From Lachnospiraceae bacterium (GTDB lineage: Bacteria; Bacillota; Clostridia; Lachnospirales; Lachnospiraceae), in NCBI GenBank assembly GCA_910575775.1, contig CAJTEY010000009.1:1-64000 (forward strand): 64,000 nucleotides of DNA, read 5' to 3'. The notes beneath the pieces were generated by a model. The model was not told the origin of the DNA. It saw only the letters and a program-made list of their open reading frames with translations, and did not search any database. The position numbers and the translations under genes are program-made. Below are positions 1 to 9,706 of this stretch, piece by piece. The first letter of the stretch is position 1; every line of letters starts with the position of its first letter.

Positions 1-120
1 GCCTAATCCTTTCTTCAGATTCCACCTCACGATGGACACCCTTGGCTTCGGCTGTATCCTTCCCACTGCCGGGCGGATTGGGGACTTTCACCCGTTAGAA
101 CGTGTGCCCACCGGGCACAC
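1..120 (-). mobile_element. Group IIC (bacterial class C) intron, 5' part only, cut by the window edge
   Basis: Read on the minus strand, the segment begins GTGTGCCCGG at position 120, the conserved 5' end of a class C group II intron. It continues with a GGGTGAAAGTCCC block and the stretch AAGGGTGTCC, then TGGAATCTGAAG. From memory these blocks match, in the same order, the domain I start of the Oceanobacillus iheyensis group IIC intron. The first intron base follows directly the T-tract of the terminator at 122-159, the typical insertion site of class C introns. The reverse transcriptase gene and the catalytic domains V and VI would lie beyond the left edge and cannot be judged, so whether the intron is active is unknown. 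Confidence 0.85.
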
Positions 121-121
121 C

Positions 122-159
122 AAAAAAGTGTCGGTTCCCACAGCTTCAGGAACCGGCAC
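122..159 (-). terminator. Intrinsic terminator of the sensor kinase operon, and intron target
   Basis: On the minus strand an 11-bp stem (GTGCCGGTTCC pairing with GGAACCGACAC, one G-U pair) is followed by TTTTTTG. It starts 8 bases after the stop codon of the hybrid kinase. The group IIC intron begins at the next base after this G. Confidence 0.9.
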
Positions 160-167
160 CTCCTTGA

Positions 168-3161
168 TCAGTTTCCACGTTTCTTTAACAGCCACCTTGC
201 CAGCATCCGCTGCAGCTGGTCAACGTCCAGCGGCTTTGACATATGTTCATTCATACCGCAGGCTTTTGACTGCTGTATGTCCTCCAAAAAAGCATTCGCC
301 GTCATGGCCACAATGGGCACTTTTCCGGCATCCTCCCTCTCCATAGCGCGGATTGTCGTTGTCGCCTCATATCCGTTCATCACCGGCATCTGCAGATCCA
401 TAAGTATCAGATCGTAATATCCCTCTTCGGAAGCAAGCACCATATCTACGGCTTCCTTTCCGTTTTCTGCAGTCTCAATCATAGCTCCTGTCATGGAAAG
501 GATTTCCATGGCGATTTCCCTGTTTAAATCGTTGTCCTCTACCACCAGAATCCGTTTATCAGAATAGTCTGCCTCTCCGATCTGTTCAAGCGTCACTTCC
601 CCTTCCGCCGGCTTTACTACTTCTCTTGGAATAAAATTCCGAAATGCGGTTAACAGTCTGGTCTTGTCAAACGGTTTTCTGATAAACGCATTTACGCCAG
701 CCAGCCGCGCTTCCACTTCTATATCCACCCACTCGTGAGCAGAAACGAAAATAATCGGAATTTCCACGCCTTCCTGTCTGCGTATTGCCTTCGCCGTCTC
801 CATACCGTTCATACCGGGCATATTCACGTCCAACAGAATGGCAAAAACGTCTTCCATTTTCCGACGTTTTTCCTTCATATAGTCTAGCGCTTCTTCTCCG
901 GACTGCACCCATTCACCGCGCATCCCAAGGTTACTTAAAAGAACATTGGTTGTCTCCCCCGCAAAAGGTGAGTCATCCACCACAAGAACCGTTCTTCCCG
1001 CAAGGTCTTCTCTGTTCACCACACCCGGCACCTGATACTTTAAAGGCACGGTGATCGTGACAGTCGTCCCGATCCCCAGTTCGCTCTCAATCTGAATATC
1101 TCCACCCATCATCTGGATAATATTCCGGCTGATGGTCATGCCAAGGCCGGTACCTTGTATCTTGCTGGTACGCACATCATCTGCCCGTTCAAAGGGATCG
1201 TAAATATGCTGCAGAAACTTCTTCGACATGCCGATACCATTATCTTTAAACACAAACTCATAACATCCGACATGCTCCTGCTGAGAGGCCTTTTCCGTAA
1301 TTTCTATGCTGATTTTCCCTCCCTCTTCGGTGTACTTGATGGAATTGCTTATCACGTTCGCGAAGATCTGCTGCAGCCGTCTCGCATCTCCCCGCACATT
1401 GGTATTCTGAACGCCATGAGCGCGAAATACGATCTTCTGCCTCTTATCTCTTGCGGCAGCAGAAAGCATATTAACCATGTTGTCTATAATATTCAGAAGG
1501 TTAAATTCCTCCTCGTCCAGCGTCATCGCACCCGACTCAATCCTGCTCATGTCGAGCACCTCATTGATGAGCGAGAGCAGATGCTGGCTGGCCGTTGAAA
1601 CCTTTGCCAGACATTCCTCCATCCCGTCAGGGTCATGCAGCTTAGTACCCGCGATGGCTGTCATACCGATAATCGCATTCATGGGCGTCCTGATATCATG
1701 GGACATCTTGGAGAGGAAATCCGTCTTGGCACAGCTCGCCCTGTCCGCAGCCTCGTAAGCATCCAGGAGTGCTTTCTTCGTCTCCCTGTCCTTTTTTCGG
1801 ATATCCGTGATATCTTTGGCCGTGTTAAGAGCCAGAATATCGCCGCTTATGCCGTCCTTTGTGAGCAGAATCGTGTGTCTTAAAACCACAGGCTGTTCGT
1901 CCGCACCTGAAGTCTCAATTTCCATAATCAGCTCATTTTCTCCCCGCTCATAAGCTTCCAGCAAATGCCTGGTGTTTATAGTCTGTACATAGACTTCCCT
2001 GTCTTCCGGAAAAATCCGCTCCTTCCCCCAGCGAAGGAAAAAATCATCCGCGTTGCACGGAGCCTGCATCCCCATCCGGGACAGCACCGGCTCCATCTCC
2101 CCTCCTACAATCTCGTAAAACTCTTCCTCAATGAGATTTTTCGTTACATTTACATTAAACACAAAGACCGCCTCGGAGACGATCGCCTGCCTGTACTGTT
2201 CCTCAACGCTCAGTGCACGGCGCAGTTTTTCGTTCGACTCCCGAATCTTCGCATTTGCTTCCTCCAGCTCCTTCTTGGCCTGAAACAGTTCTGCGTTTTT
2301 CCGCAGCATCTGGTCTGTCATCTCTGTCTCTCTGGCCTTTTCCTCCGTGATATTTTTTACATACCACATCAATCTGGCGTTTTCTTCACTGAAATTTTCC
2401 ACAGGTACCAGATCGGTCCGCACCCATTTCCACTCACCCTCCACCAGACGCAGATAACTGAAATGAATGGATGAGGCATCCTCCATAAACACTCTTTTTA
2501 AATTCTCCGCCGACATAACGTTCAAAAAGCTGACCCGGTCCTTTTCCTCCACATGATTCTGGGCACAGGAAGCAATGGTCATTCTGAAATCACCGTTTAA
2601 CCGCTCCACCTCCAGCGCTTCACTCTCCACAAACTTCAGATCCACAATGGTATTCTTGTTCAGATTCACCTCACTGATCCTGAAATATGTATCCCGAAGC
2701 ATCCGAAAAGCCTCGTTGGACAACTGGATATCTCTGCGTTCCTCGTCAATCAGCCTGACTGCGCTGATCCAGATTCTTCTACCATCGCTTGCGACAGACT
2801 CCATTCGAATCTCACGCACCCATACCGGCTCGCCTTTTCCGTTTATGATGCGGTACTCCCTGTTCTCCTCCTCTCCCAGAAGAAAAACCTTCGTGAACAC
2901 ATTTCGATCCGGCTCATAGACAGCTTGTAGAAAGCTGCCTCCTGTTTTCTCCATAAACTGCTCGTAGGTCATCCCTATGTTGTTGAGTGCAAAAGCACTG
3001 ATAAAATAGACGGGAAATCCTTCCTCATAGAATCCGCCGACTACACCGACCGCTACGTTTTTGCCGAGCAGTTCTACGATCCTGTCTTGATTTTCATCCG
3101 AAAGACGCTTTTCCTCTGTGGTAAAAAACACTTCCTCCTTATAAAACCACCGCTTGGCCAT
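168..3161 (-). CDS. Soluble hybrid sensor histidine kinase with PAS region and two receiver domains
   Basis: The 997-residue protein has no signal peptide or membrane segment, so it should sense in the cytoplasm or through a partner. Residues 30-275 and 320-455 look like PAS-type sensory units, separated by a helical coiled-coil linker (about 272-325). The HisKA box carries the phospho-accepting His488 (KMSHDIRTPMNAI). The ATPase domain shows the N box (NVISNSIKY), DNGIGMS and GTGLGM. Two receiver domains follow, with predicted acceptors Asp778 (LLDVNMPG) and Asp922 (LMDLQMP). There is no Hpt domain, so a separate phosphotransfer protein may exist, or the second receiver is regulatory. It is the last gene of a run MCP, small membrane protein, OmpR-type regulator, kinase. 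Start ATG has GGGAGG just upstream. Confidence 0.95.
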   Translation of the reverse strand: MAKRWFYKEEVFFTTEEKRLSDENQDRIVELLGKNVAVGVVGGFYEEGFPVYFISAFALNNIGMTYEQFMEKTGGSFLQAVYEPDRNVFTKVFLLGEEENREYRIINGKGEPVWVREIRMESVASDGRRIWISAVRLIDEERRDIQLSNEAFRMLRDTYFRISEVNLNKNTIVDLKFVESEALEVERLNGDFRMTIASCAQNHVEEKDRVSFLNVMSAENLKRVFMEDASSIHFSYLRLVEGEWKWVRTDLVPVENFSEENARLMWYVKNITEEKARETEMTDQMLRKNAELFQAKKELEEANAKIRESNEKLRRALSVEEQYRQAIVSEAVFVFNVNVTKNLIEEEFYEIVGGEMEPVLSRMGMQAPCNADDFFLRWGKERIFPEDREVYVQTINTRHLLEAYERGENELIMEIETSGADEQPVVLRHTILLTKDGISGDILALNTAKDITDIRKKDRETKKALLDAYEAADRASCAKTDFLSKMSHDIRTPMNAIIGMTAIAGTKLHDPDGMEECLAKVSTASQHLLSLINEVLDMSRIESGAMTLDEEEFNLLNIIDNMVNMLSAAARDKRQKIVFRAHGVQNTNVRGDARRLQQIFANVISNSIKYTEEGGKISIEITEKASQQEHVGCYEFVFKDNGIGMSKKFLQHIYDPFERADDVRTSKIQGTGLGMTISRNIIQMMGGDIQIESELGIGTTVTITVPLKYQVPGVVNREDLAGRTVLVVDDSPFAGETTNVLLSNLGMRGEWVQSGEEALDYMKEKRRKMEDVFAILLDVNMPGMNGMETAKAIRRQEGVEIPIIFVSAHEWVDIEVEARLAGVNAFIRKPFDKTRLLTAFRNFIPREVVKPAEGEVTLEQIGEADYSDKRILVVEDNDLNREIAMEILSMTGAMIETAENGKEAVDMVLASEEGYYDLILMDLQMPVMNGYEATTTIRAMEREDAGKVPIVAMTANAFLEDIQQSKACGMNEHMSKPLDVDQLQRMLARWLLKKRGN

Positions 3162-3206
3162 TTCTACCTCCCGTCATTCCTGCCTTTTTCCGACAAATGA
3201 CTTGAT

Positions 3207-3884
3207 TTATTCTCCCTCAAATTTATATCCCATGCCCCAGATCGTTTTGATCAGTTCACCTTTTTCTCCCATCTTGCTGCGAAGTTTTTTCACATGCGTA
3301 TCAATCGTTCTGGCATCTCCGAAATAATCATAATTCCAGACACTGTTTAAAATCTTTTCGCGTGAAAGGGCAATTCCTCTATTTTCCATAAAGTATGCAA
3401 GCAGCTCAAATTCTTTGTAACTCAAATCAACCGGCTTTCCTTCCACCATCACACTGTGCGCCTGTTTGTCCAGCCGGATTCCTCCCGCTTCCACAATCAT
3501 CTCCCCGGCCGCCTGCCCTGTTCTGCGAAGAATCGCCTCCACCCGCGCCACAAGAATTTTCGGACTGAATGGTTTGGAGATGTATTCGTCCACGCCCAGC
3601 TCAAAACCCAGAAGTTCATCTCTCTCATCTGATTTGGCCGTAAGCATAATGATGGGCGCCTTGGAGTACGCGCGTATCTCCCTGCACACCTGCCAGCCGT
3701 CCATTTTGGGCATCATCACATCCAGAATCACCAGGTCAATGTCATTTATCTCAAAAAACAGGTCGAGCGCCTCTTCTCCGTCCGCTGCCTCCACAACCTC
3801 ATAATTGTTTTTTACCAGGAAATCCCGAACCAGCTTACGCATACGGCTCTCATCGTCCACCACGAGGATCTTCGACTTCTCCAT
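3207..3884 (-). CDS. OmpR/PhoB-family response regulator
   Basis: This 225-residue protein has an N-terminal receiver domain (KILVVDDE, predicted acceptor Asp55 in LVILDVMMPK, Lys in YISKPF) and a C-terminal winged helix (about residues 128-225; SYKEFELLAYFMENRGIALS, then DTHVKKLRSKMG and the IKTIWGMGYKF wing). It lies 45 bases upstream of the hybrid kinase, the obvious partner. That kinase ends in its own receivers rather than being a simple transmembrane kinase, so direct phosphotransfer is inferred, not shown. Target genes are unknown. Confidence 0.95.
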   Translation of the reverse strand: MEKSKILVVDDESRMRKLVRDFLVKNNYEVVEAADGEEALDLFFEINDIDLVILDVMMPKMDGWQVCREIRAYSKAPIIMLTAKSDERDELLGFELGVDEYISKPFSPKILVARVEAILRRTGQAAGEMIVEAGGIRLDKQAHSVMVEGKPVDLSYKEFELLAYFMENRGIALSREKILNSVWNYDYFGDARTIDTHVKKLRSKMGEKGELIKTIWGMGYKFEGE

Positions 3885-3907
3885 TTACCGCCATGCCTCT
3901 CTTCCTA

Positions 3908-4474
3908 TTACTGCTCATTTAACTTCTCAGATTCTAAATTGCGCTGCGCCTCGCGAACGGCCTGCTCACGTCTGGTGAGCTCCTGCTCCCACTCCGAATA
4001 TTCATTCACCACAGCCTGTCTGTAATTCACAATATTTGGTGTTTCACTGTTCCACGCAATCAGCATCATCGCCGCCACAAGTATCACCAGCACCACATTG
4101 ATCAGCACGGACGTCACAAAACGTCCCTGGTATTCCGGGTGTCTGTTGGCAACGCTCATCTTGATCGAGCGGCTGTTTGCCGTCTTGTTGCTGAATGTCC
4201 CACGCAGCGGCACCGGCTGTACTTTATCCGCCGGCACTCCCCACTTCACCATTTCCTTCTGCATCCTCTGCAGATAGCTCAAACCGATGGGCGTCAGAAA
4301 CACCTGATTTTCCACCGCACGGTTGTAGACAAGCAGCACATTCTGAGGCTTCCGGTAATCGAGCCTCTGCTCCAGATTCTCCACCTTTTTTATTTCCATT
4401 CTGGCCGTCTCCGCATCTGCGATTGTAGCAAAGCGGTAACCGCCGACGACCAGATCATCCTCTCTTTTTTCCAT
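3908..4474 (-). CDS. Small single-pass membrane protein of unknown function
   Basis: I do not recognise this 188-residue protein. Residues 1-110 are soluble and mixed alpha/beta (GGYRFATIADAETARMEIKK, then a YNRA..VFLTPIGLSYLQ segment). One hydrophobic helix follows (SVLINVVLVILVAAMMLIAW, about 123-142). The C terminus is a charged helix rich in Glu, Arg and Gln, likely a coiled coil. The start at 4474 is preferred because GAGGGG lies 5 bases upstream; a GTG two codons earlier overlaps that site. It sits 16 bases after the chemoreceptor and 23 bases before the response regulator, so it may link the receptor to the soluble kinase. That role is inference from gene order only. Confidence 0.8.
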   Translation of the reverse strand: MEKREDDLVVGGYRFATIADAETARMEIKKVENLEQRLDYRKPQNVLLVYNRAVENQVFLTPIGLSYLQRMQKEMVKWGVPADKVQPVPLRGTFSNKTANSRSIKMSVANRHPEYQGRFVTSVLINVVLVILVAAMMLIAWNSETPNIVNYRQAVVNEYSEWEQELTRREQAVREAQRNLESEKLNEQ

Positions 4475-4496
4475 AAACACCCCTCAAAGACATTCG

Positions 4497-6221
4497 TCAG
4501 ATTTTGAAGACGCTCATGCTCTGTTCCAGATGCTCCGCCACCTCCTTGAGCTTCGTCGCATTTTCGGAAATGCTGTACACAATGGTCGAAACTTCCGTGA
4601 CGGAAGCGGATGTCTCCTCCGTACTCGCCGCATTCTCCTCTGCAATGGCCGTCAGATTCTGCACCACATCCACCACATTCACTCTTGCCTCATCAAGTCT
4701 TCTCGTCTTATCTGCAATCTGGTTTACGCCGTCAAGGGACTGGGTGATGCCGTTCCTGACCTGTGTGAAGCTTTCATTTGTCCGGCCCACGCTCTCGCTC
4801 TGGCTCTCCATGATCTTCTTCACATCCTCCATCGTCTCCACAGACTTCTGGGAATCCTCAATCAGAGAATCTATGATATTCTCAATCTGTCTGGCAGAAT
4901 CGTTAGACTGCTCCGCCAGCTTCTGAATCTGGCTCGCCACCACTGCAAAACCTCTGCCCTGCTCACCTGCCCTGGCTGCCTCTATGCTGGCATTCAGGGA
5001 CAGTAGATTGGTTTCCTCCGCAATGGAGGTAATCAGAGAAGTGGCCTGTCTGATCTTCATGGCTGACTCGTTCGTCGTGTTGGTCTGTTCGTAAATCACG
5101 TCAATGGCCTCTCTCGCTCTGTCGTTAATCTTCTCAAGATTCTGCAAGGTCTCGAAAGCCTCATCACTGGATTTTCTCATGGCATTGGCATTGTCCGTGA
5201 GTTCCTCCACCTGTCTGCTCGTCTCCTCCACCATGCTGCCCATCAGAATTACATTCTCCGTCGCTTTCTGTGTCTCATCCGCCTGGGAGGATGCCCCGTC
5301 GGATATTTCCGAAACCGCTTTCTCCACCTGCTCCACCGTGATCGCAGTCTCGGATGCATTGCTGTTTAGCACATCGGATGCCTCGTACAGCATTTCGCTC
5401 TGCCCCCGAAGCTTCGTCACCATTTCCACAAGCTGTCTTCGAAGCTCCGCCACGGCCCGGCTCATCTGCCCCGTCTCATCCGCCCGTGCCGTCAGCTTCT
5501 CCTGTCCGTCGATCTCAGAGAAATCCATGTGAGCCAGCTGCCCTACCACATCCGTCACCTTGGTGAGCGGCTTCACGATCTGATTCACAAATAAAAAGCC
5601 CAAAATACTGGCAATGATAACCATAATAACCGTACAGGCTGTACCCGTAAGCGTAACCCGGTGCACGGTGCCCATCAGCTCATCCTTATCCACGGAGATC
5701 ACCAGAATACAATGGCCGCGCTCCGTGACATAGTAAGCCGCGTATTTCATGGCGCCATTAAACGAATACTCCACCACATTCGGCTCAGGAACAACGCCTG
5801 TAGCGATCTCCGCCGCCACAGCCTTTACCACTTCGTTCTCTACCGGCTGTCCGACTTTCTCCTTGGTCGGATGATAGAGCATAATCCCTTCCGCCGAAAC
5901 CAGATAAGCATAGCTGGTTTCCACGCCTTTCAGCCCGACTTCACTGAGGGAATCTGCCAGACTATTATAATGGGTCGCCGTATTATATCCCTTCTGCTCA
6001 ATCTCCGACTGCATTTTTTCCCCGTAGGCCAGCGCCAGATCATAGAGATAACTCTGGTTGATATTCATCAGAGGAATCCGCAGATTCCTGATCAGCACCA
6101 CAGAAAGACACACCGACAAAATAACCATCGCCAATATCATGGCTCCTACTATTTTTGTCCTCACAGAATGCATGACATTACTCTTTTTGTTCCTTTTTGT
6201 AACCCTTTTTTCTTCCTCCAT
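4497..6221 (-). CDS. Methyl-accepting chemotaxis protein
   Basis: The 574-residue receptor has the standard layout: membrane helix at about 20-40, an extracytoplasmic Cache-type sensor (about 41-190, with [18 protein letters not shown]), a second helix near 192-212, a HAMP linker, and a long cytoplasmic signalling domain. The hairpin tip is conserved ([20 protein letters not shown], then GRGFAVVA). The ligand cannot be read from sequence. No che genes are nearby. It heads a four-gene run with a response regulator and hybrid kinase, which raises the possibility that it controls something other than flagella. Confidence 0.95.
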   Translation of the reverse strand: MEEEKRVTKRNKKSNVMHSVRTKIVGAMILAMVILSVCLSVVLIRNLRIPLMNINQSYLYDLALAYGEKMQSEIEQKGYNTATHYNSLADSLSEVGLKGVETSYAYLVSAEGIMLYHPTKEKVGQPVENEVVKAVAAEIATGVVPEPNVVEYSFNGAMKYAAYYVTERGHCILVISVDKDELMGTVHRVTLTGTACTVIMVIIASILGFLFVNQIVKPLTKVTDVVGQLAHMDFSEIDGQEKLTARADETGQMSRAVAELRRQLVEMVTKLRGQSEMLYEASDVLNSNASETAITVEQVEKAVSEISDGASSQADETQKATENVILMGSMVEETSRQVEELTDNANAMRKSSDEAFETLQNLEKINDRAREAIDVIYEQTNTTNESAMKIRQATSLITSIAEETNLLSLNASIEAARAGEQGRGFAVVASQIQKLAEQSNDSARQIENIIDSLIEDSQKSVETMEDVKKIMESQSESVGRTNESFTQVRNGITQSLDGVNQIADKTRRLDEARVNVVDVVQNLTAIAEENAASTEETSASVTEVSTIVYSISENATKLKEVAEHLEQSMSVFKI

Positions 6222-6266
6222 TATACGCCCCTCTTCCCTTCATTTGCATATACCGTATTACTTTTT

Positions 6267-6295
6267 ATTTTACCGCCAAACGGGAACGATGTCCA
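6267..6295 (-). promoter_or_regulatory. Putative SigA promoter of the MCP operon
   Basis: On the minus strand TGGACA and TAAAAT are separated by 17 bases, about 45 bases upstream of the start codon. Confidence 0.5.
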
Positions 6296-6362
6296 GTGAA
6301 TTGTGAAAGAGTCCCACCTGCGTCCGTATATGCACATACAGGGCCCATTGTGTTTTTCACGC

Positions 6363-6409
6363 AAAAAAGTTCTTAAAACACCACTATCTCTGGCATTTTA
6401 AGAACTTTT
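6363..6409 (-). terminator. Terminator of tmRNA
   Basis: An 11-bp stem (AGTTCTTAAAA with TTTTAAGAACT) is followed on the minus strand by TTTTTTGCG. It begins 5 bases after the tmRNA 3' end. Confidence 0.85.
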
Positions 6410-6413
6410 CCAG

Positions 6414-6760
6414 TGGACCAGACGGGAGTCGAACCCGTGTCCAAAAGCCCATTCCCTGTCCTTCTACTATCATAGTCACTCGTTGCGGATGACTCCTCAT
6501 TCCCTCCTCCACAAGGAGAGCGACACCCCCGTGGATTCAGTAGCCTCTGATACGCCCGCAGGTAAGAGGCGTCCCCTGCGTCGTTTCCTACATAGTCGAT
6601 GCCCGGATCTTAATGTATAGGTGCACTAAGGCGGACAGCTGCCATTAGGCAGCGTATGCTAAATTGTCTTCAGCGTTTGTATTTAAGTTTGCGATTTGAC
6701 GCATCAGCCTGCGGATAGCTTCTCCAGCTGCAAGACCCCTGTCGAAACCTTGACTGGCCC
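6414..6760 (-). ncRNA. ssrA: Transfer-messenger RNA (tmRNA)
   Basis: The RNA rescues stalled ribosomes together with SmpB. The 5' end GGGCCAG (from 6760) pairs with CTGGTCC near the 3' end, followed by the discriminator A at 6414. The T-arm GGGTTCGACTCCC is intact at the 3' side. CCA is not encoded, so it must be added. The tag reading frame runs from 6692 to the TAA at 6645-6647 and gives ANLNTNAEDNLAYAA, a 15-residue tag. The next gene upstream on this strand is smpB. Confidence 0.95.
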
Positions 6761-6835
6761 GTATTCATAATTTTGCCTGTTCGCAGCGCCGCTCAAAAAA
6801 ACTGACACAGCGCACTGCTCGTAGCTTTCGCGCAT

Positions 6836-6864
6836 ATTATACCACGCTTCTTCATTCTATGCAA
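6836..6864 (-). promoter_or_regulatory. Promoter of ssrA
   Basis: TTGCAT and a perfect TATAAT are 17 bases apart on the minus strand. The -35 box starts within 2 bases of the smpB stop codon. The predicted start lies about 70 bases before the mature 5' end, leaving a leader that would be removed by 5' processing. Confidence 0.8.
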
Positions 6865-6865
6865 T

Positions 6866-7330
6866 CTACAGGTTTTTGATTTTAAATTCTCTTTCGTGTT
6901 CCCTGCGCAGATCTTTCTTTGCAATATCCTGACGCTTGTCATAAAGCTTTTTGCCTTTCGCAAGGCCGATCTCTATCTTCGCCCTGCCATCCTTAAAGTA
7001 GACCTGCAGCGGAACCACCGTATAACCCTGCTCAGACATCCTTCCCGCCAGTTTTCTTATCTCAAGCTTATGCAGCAGAAGTTTCCTCGGACGGAGCGGG
7101 TCTTTGTTAAATATATTGCCCTTCTCATAGGGGCTTATATTCATGCCGTAAACAAACGTCTCCCCGTTCTCGATCCGCACATATGCCTCCTTGATGCTGC
7201 ACTTTCCCATGCGCAGGGATTTTACCTCCGTGCCGTGGAGCGCAAGTCCAGCCTCATATTTTTCTTCTATGAAATAATCATGGTAGGCTTTTTTATTGTT
7301 CGCCACCAGTTTCATGGCCTCTTTCGCCAT
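6866..7330 (-). CDS. smpB: SsrA-binding protein
   Basis: The 154-residue protein is of normal family length and has the SmpB core ([41 protein letters not shown]) and the basic C-terminal tail that enters the ribosomal decoding channel. It binds tmRNA and delivers it to stalled ribosomes. It lies directly upstream of ssrA and 26 bases downstream of rnr, so rnr, smpB and ssrA form a natural trans-translation and RNA-decay group. Confidence 0.97.
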   Translation of the reverse strand: MAKEAMKLVANNKKAYHDYFIEEKYEAGLALHGTEVKSLRMGKCSIKEAYVRIENGETFVYGMNISPYEKGNIFNKDPLRPRKLLLHKLEIRKLAGRMSEQGYTVVPLQVYFKDGRAKIEIGLAKGKKLYDKRQDIAKKDLRREHEREFKIKNL

Positions 7331-7356
7331 AGTCTCTCCTCCCTTTGTTTTGCCTG

Positions 7357-9495
7357 TCAGATTCGGTCCTGCTGAACTGGAAACACAAAATCCACCGTCC
7401 TCGCCAGGCGGTCCACCCCTTTCACCTGTATGGCAACGCGCTGTCCAAGCTTATACGCGATGCCGCTCTCCCTGCCAACCATCTCGCAGGCCTCCTCGTC
7501 ATAATAGAAATAATCGCCCGCAAGCGAGGATACATGGATCAATCCCTCCACGGTATTTGGAAGCTCCACATAAATCCCCCACTGGGTAATGCCGCAGATC
7601 ACACCGTCATAACTTGCTCCAATGCGCTCCTCCATATATTCCGCTTTTTTCAGCTTGTCGGTCTCCCGCTCCGCCTCTGCGGCGCGCCGCTCCATCTTTG
7701 AGGCGTGCTTCGCCGCCTCCGGCAGTTTTTCTTCATAGTGACTGATCCGCTCTTCAGAAAGTTTTCCCCGAAGCTGCTCCTTGATGATGCGGTGTATCTG
7801 CAGATCCGGGTAGCGCCTGATGGGCGAGGTAAAATGGCAGTAATACTGGCAGGCCAGTCCGAAATGCCCTGTGCACTCCACCGTATATTTTGCCTGTTTC
7901 ATGCTTCTGAGCGTCAGCCGGCTGATCAGCGTCTCCTCGTCGGTATCCGCAATTTTATCGAGGAGTTTCTGCAGCTCCTTGGGATGGATTTCTTCTCCCG
8001 TCTGCTTGATATGATAGCCGAAATTTCTGATAAAGGTCGAAAGTTTCTTTATTTTATCTTTATCAGGCTTTTCGTGGGTCCGATATACAAAGGGCGTCTC
8101 CAGCCAGAAAAAGTGCTGCGCCACGGTCTCGTTGGCAATCAGCATAAAATCCTCAATCATTCTGGTCGCCACGTTGCGCTCGTAAGGTCTGATCTCCAAA
8201 GGACGTCCTTTTTCATCCAGAATAATCTTACTCTCCGCGAAATCAAAGTCTATGGAGCCGCGCTTATGCCGCTTCTTTCTGAGAAGCGCCGCCAGTTCCT
8301 CCATCTGCTCGAACATGGGGACAAGGGCCGCGTACTCTTTTCTCTCCTCCTCGTCCCTGTCCTCCAGAATCTTTTTGACGGAAGTGTAGGACATCCTGCG
8401 GTCCACCCGGATCACGGTTTCCGCAATCTCATAGTCTGTCACTTCCCCTTTTTCATTTATTGTCATCAGACAGCTCAATGCCAGCCTGTCCACTCCCTGG
8501 TTCAAGGAACAGATCCCGTTGGAAAGTTTGTGGGGCAGCATGGGAATCACCCGGTCCACGAGATAAACGCTTGTGCCGCGCTCCAGAGCCTCCCAGTCCA
8601 AAGCCGAATTTTCCTGCACATAGTTGGCTACATCCGCGATATGCACACCCAGATGAAACAGCCCTGCCTCATCCTGATAAAGGCTGACCGCATCGTCCAG
8701 ATCCTTGGCATCCTCCCCATCTATGGTCACCATCTGTAAATCACGCAGATCCATACGGCCCGCCCGGTCCGCCTCCGACACGGTTTCCGGCACACGATCC
8801 GCCTGGTTCATCACCTTTTCACCAAATTCTACGGGAAGCCCGAAGCCCCGCACGATGGACATGATGTCCACCCCGGGATCGTTGATATGCCCGAGAATCT
8901 CCACCACTCTGCCCTCCGGCTTATGCTGCCCGTCCCCGTAAGAAGTCAGTTCCACCACGACCTTGTGTCCCGTAACCGCCCCTTTTGAGCGCTCCTTCGG
9001 CACAAAGATATCCATGCCTATCTTGCCGTTATCGGGAATCACAAAGCCGAAATTCCGGGACTGCTCATATGTGCCCACCAGCTGCTTCGTGCCGCGCTCC
9101 AGAATCCGTACAACCTCCGCCTCCCGCCTTTGTCCGCGCCTTTCGCCCAGAAAAGCGATCTGCACCCTGTCCATGTGAAAAGCGCCGCCCGTTTTATCAT
9201 CGGGAATGAAAAAGTCCTCCTCATATCCCTCCACTTCCACAAAGCCAAAGCCTCTGGCGTGGCTGATAAAAGTGCCGACGGGACGGTTCGCGTCCGGCTT
9301 CACGTATCTGCCCTGTTTCGTAAGCTGTATTTTCCCTTCCGACAAAAGCGCGCCAAGCACCTCCCGAAACATTCCTTTGTCCGCCGGCGTCACCTGCATG
9401 AATGCAGCCAGCTCTTTTTCCTTCATTGGTACATACTGTTCGTCCGCCACCAGCTCACATATTAAATTTTTCCGTTTTTCAAATTGTGTGTCCAT
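7357..9495 (-). CDS. rnr: Ribonuclease R, 3'-5' exoribonuclease
   Basis: The enzyme degrades structured RNA and the mRNAs released by trans-translation. From the chosen start it has 712 residues: an N-terminal winged-helix-like region, two cold-shock OB folds, the RNB catalytic core and a C-terminal S1 domain ([20 protein letters not shown]). The catalytic acidic cluster is present ([11 protein letters not shown]). The start at 9495 (MDTQFEKRK) has AGGAACGG upstream; the 38-codon extension upstream runs into a structured repeat and has no family likeness. It is followed closely by smpB. Confidence 0.95.
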   Translation of the reverse strand: MDTQFEKRKNLICELVADEQYVPMKEKELAAFMQVTPADKGMFREVLGALLSEGKIQLTKQGRYVKPDANRPVGTFISHARGFGFVEVEGYEEDFFIPDDKTGGAFHMDRVQIAFLGERRGQRREAEVVRILERGTKQLVGTYEQSRNFGFVIPDNGKIGMDIFVPKERSKGAVTGHKVVVELTSYGDGQHKPEGRVVEILGHINDPGVDIMSIVRGFGLPVEFGEKVMNQADRVPETVSEADRAGRMDLRDLQMVTIDGEDAKDLDDAVSLYQDEAGLFHLGVHIADVANYVQENSALDWEALERGTSVYLVDRVIPMLPHKLSNGICSLNQGVDRLALSCLMTINEKGEVTDYEIAETVIRVDRRMSYTSVKKILEDRDEEERKEYAALVPMFEQMEELAALLRKKRHKRGSIDFDFAESKIILDEKGRPLEIRPYERNVATRMIEDFMLIANETVAQHFFWLETPFVYRTHEKPDKDKIKKLSTFIRNFGYHIKQTGEEIHPKELQKLLDKIADTDEETLISRLTLRSMKQAKYTVECTGHFGLACQYYCHFTSPIRRYPDLQIHRIIKEQLRGKLSEERISHYEEKLPEAAKHASKMERRAAEAERETDKLKKAEYMEERIGASYDGVICGITQWGIYVELPNTVEGLIHVSSLAGDYFYYDEEACEMVGRESGIAYKLGQRVAIQVKGVDRLARTVDFVFPVQQDRI

Positions 9496-9532
9496 TCGCC
9501 TTCCGTTCCTGCTGTTCCTGCCGTCTTTACAT

Positions 9533-9648
9533 ATAAGCAGACTCGAGATGCTTCGCATCTCTCGTTCGCGTTGCTCGTCAGGAGCTTCCGTACACAGCCT
9601 TACATGCAAGCATGACGGCTATGCACGGAAGCTTCTGACTCTGCTTAT
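9533..9648 (-). repeat. Three-stem structured intergenic element between secG and rnr
   Basis: The outer 9-bp stem (ATAAGCAGA / TCTGCTTAT) encloses a 7-bp hairpin at 9545-9561 (GAGATGC-TTC-GCATCTC) and a long imperfect hairpin at 9578-9638 of about 20 pairs. The shape is a three-way junction. On the minus strand it starts shortly after the secG terminator T-tract. A reduced copy of the outer stem lies at 46118-46156. Confidence 0.75.
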
Positions 9649-9656
9649 ACGCGCAA

Positions 9657-9692
9657 GAAAGCACCCTCACCACATTCGTGCAAGAGTGCTTT
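9657..9692 (-). terminator. Probable terminator of secG
   Basis: On the minus strand AGCACTC pairs imperfectly with GAGGGTGCT, followed by TTTCTTG. The stem is modest, so readthrough into rnr is possible. Confidence 0.6.
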
Positions 9693-9706
9693 TCGTTCTC
9701 TAATCC

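Noticed and set aside
7705-8739. Plus-strand frame of 344 codons opposite rnr
   Set aside because: It is antisense to the RNB domain and has no initiation signals or conserved domain.
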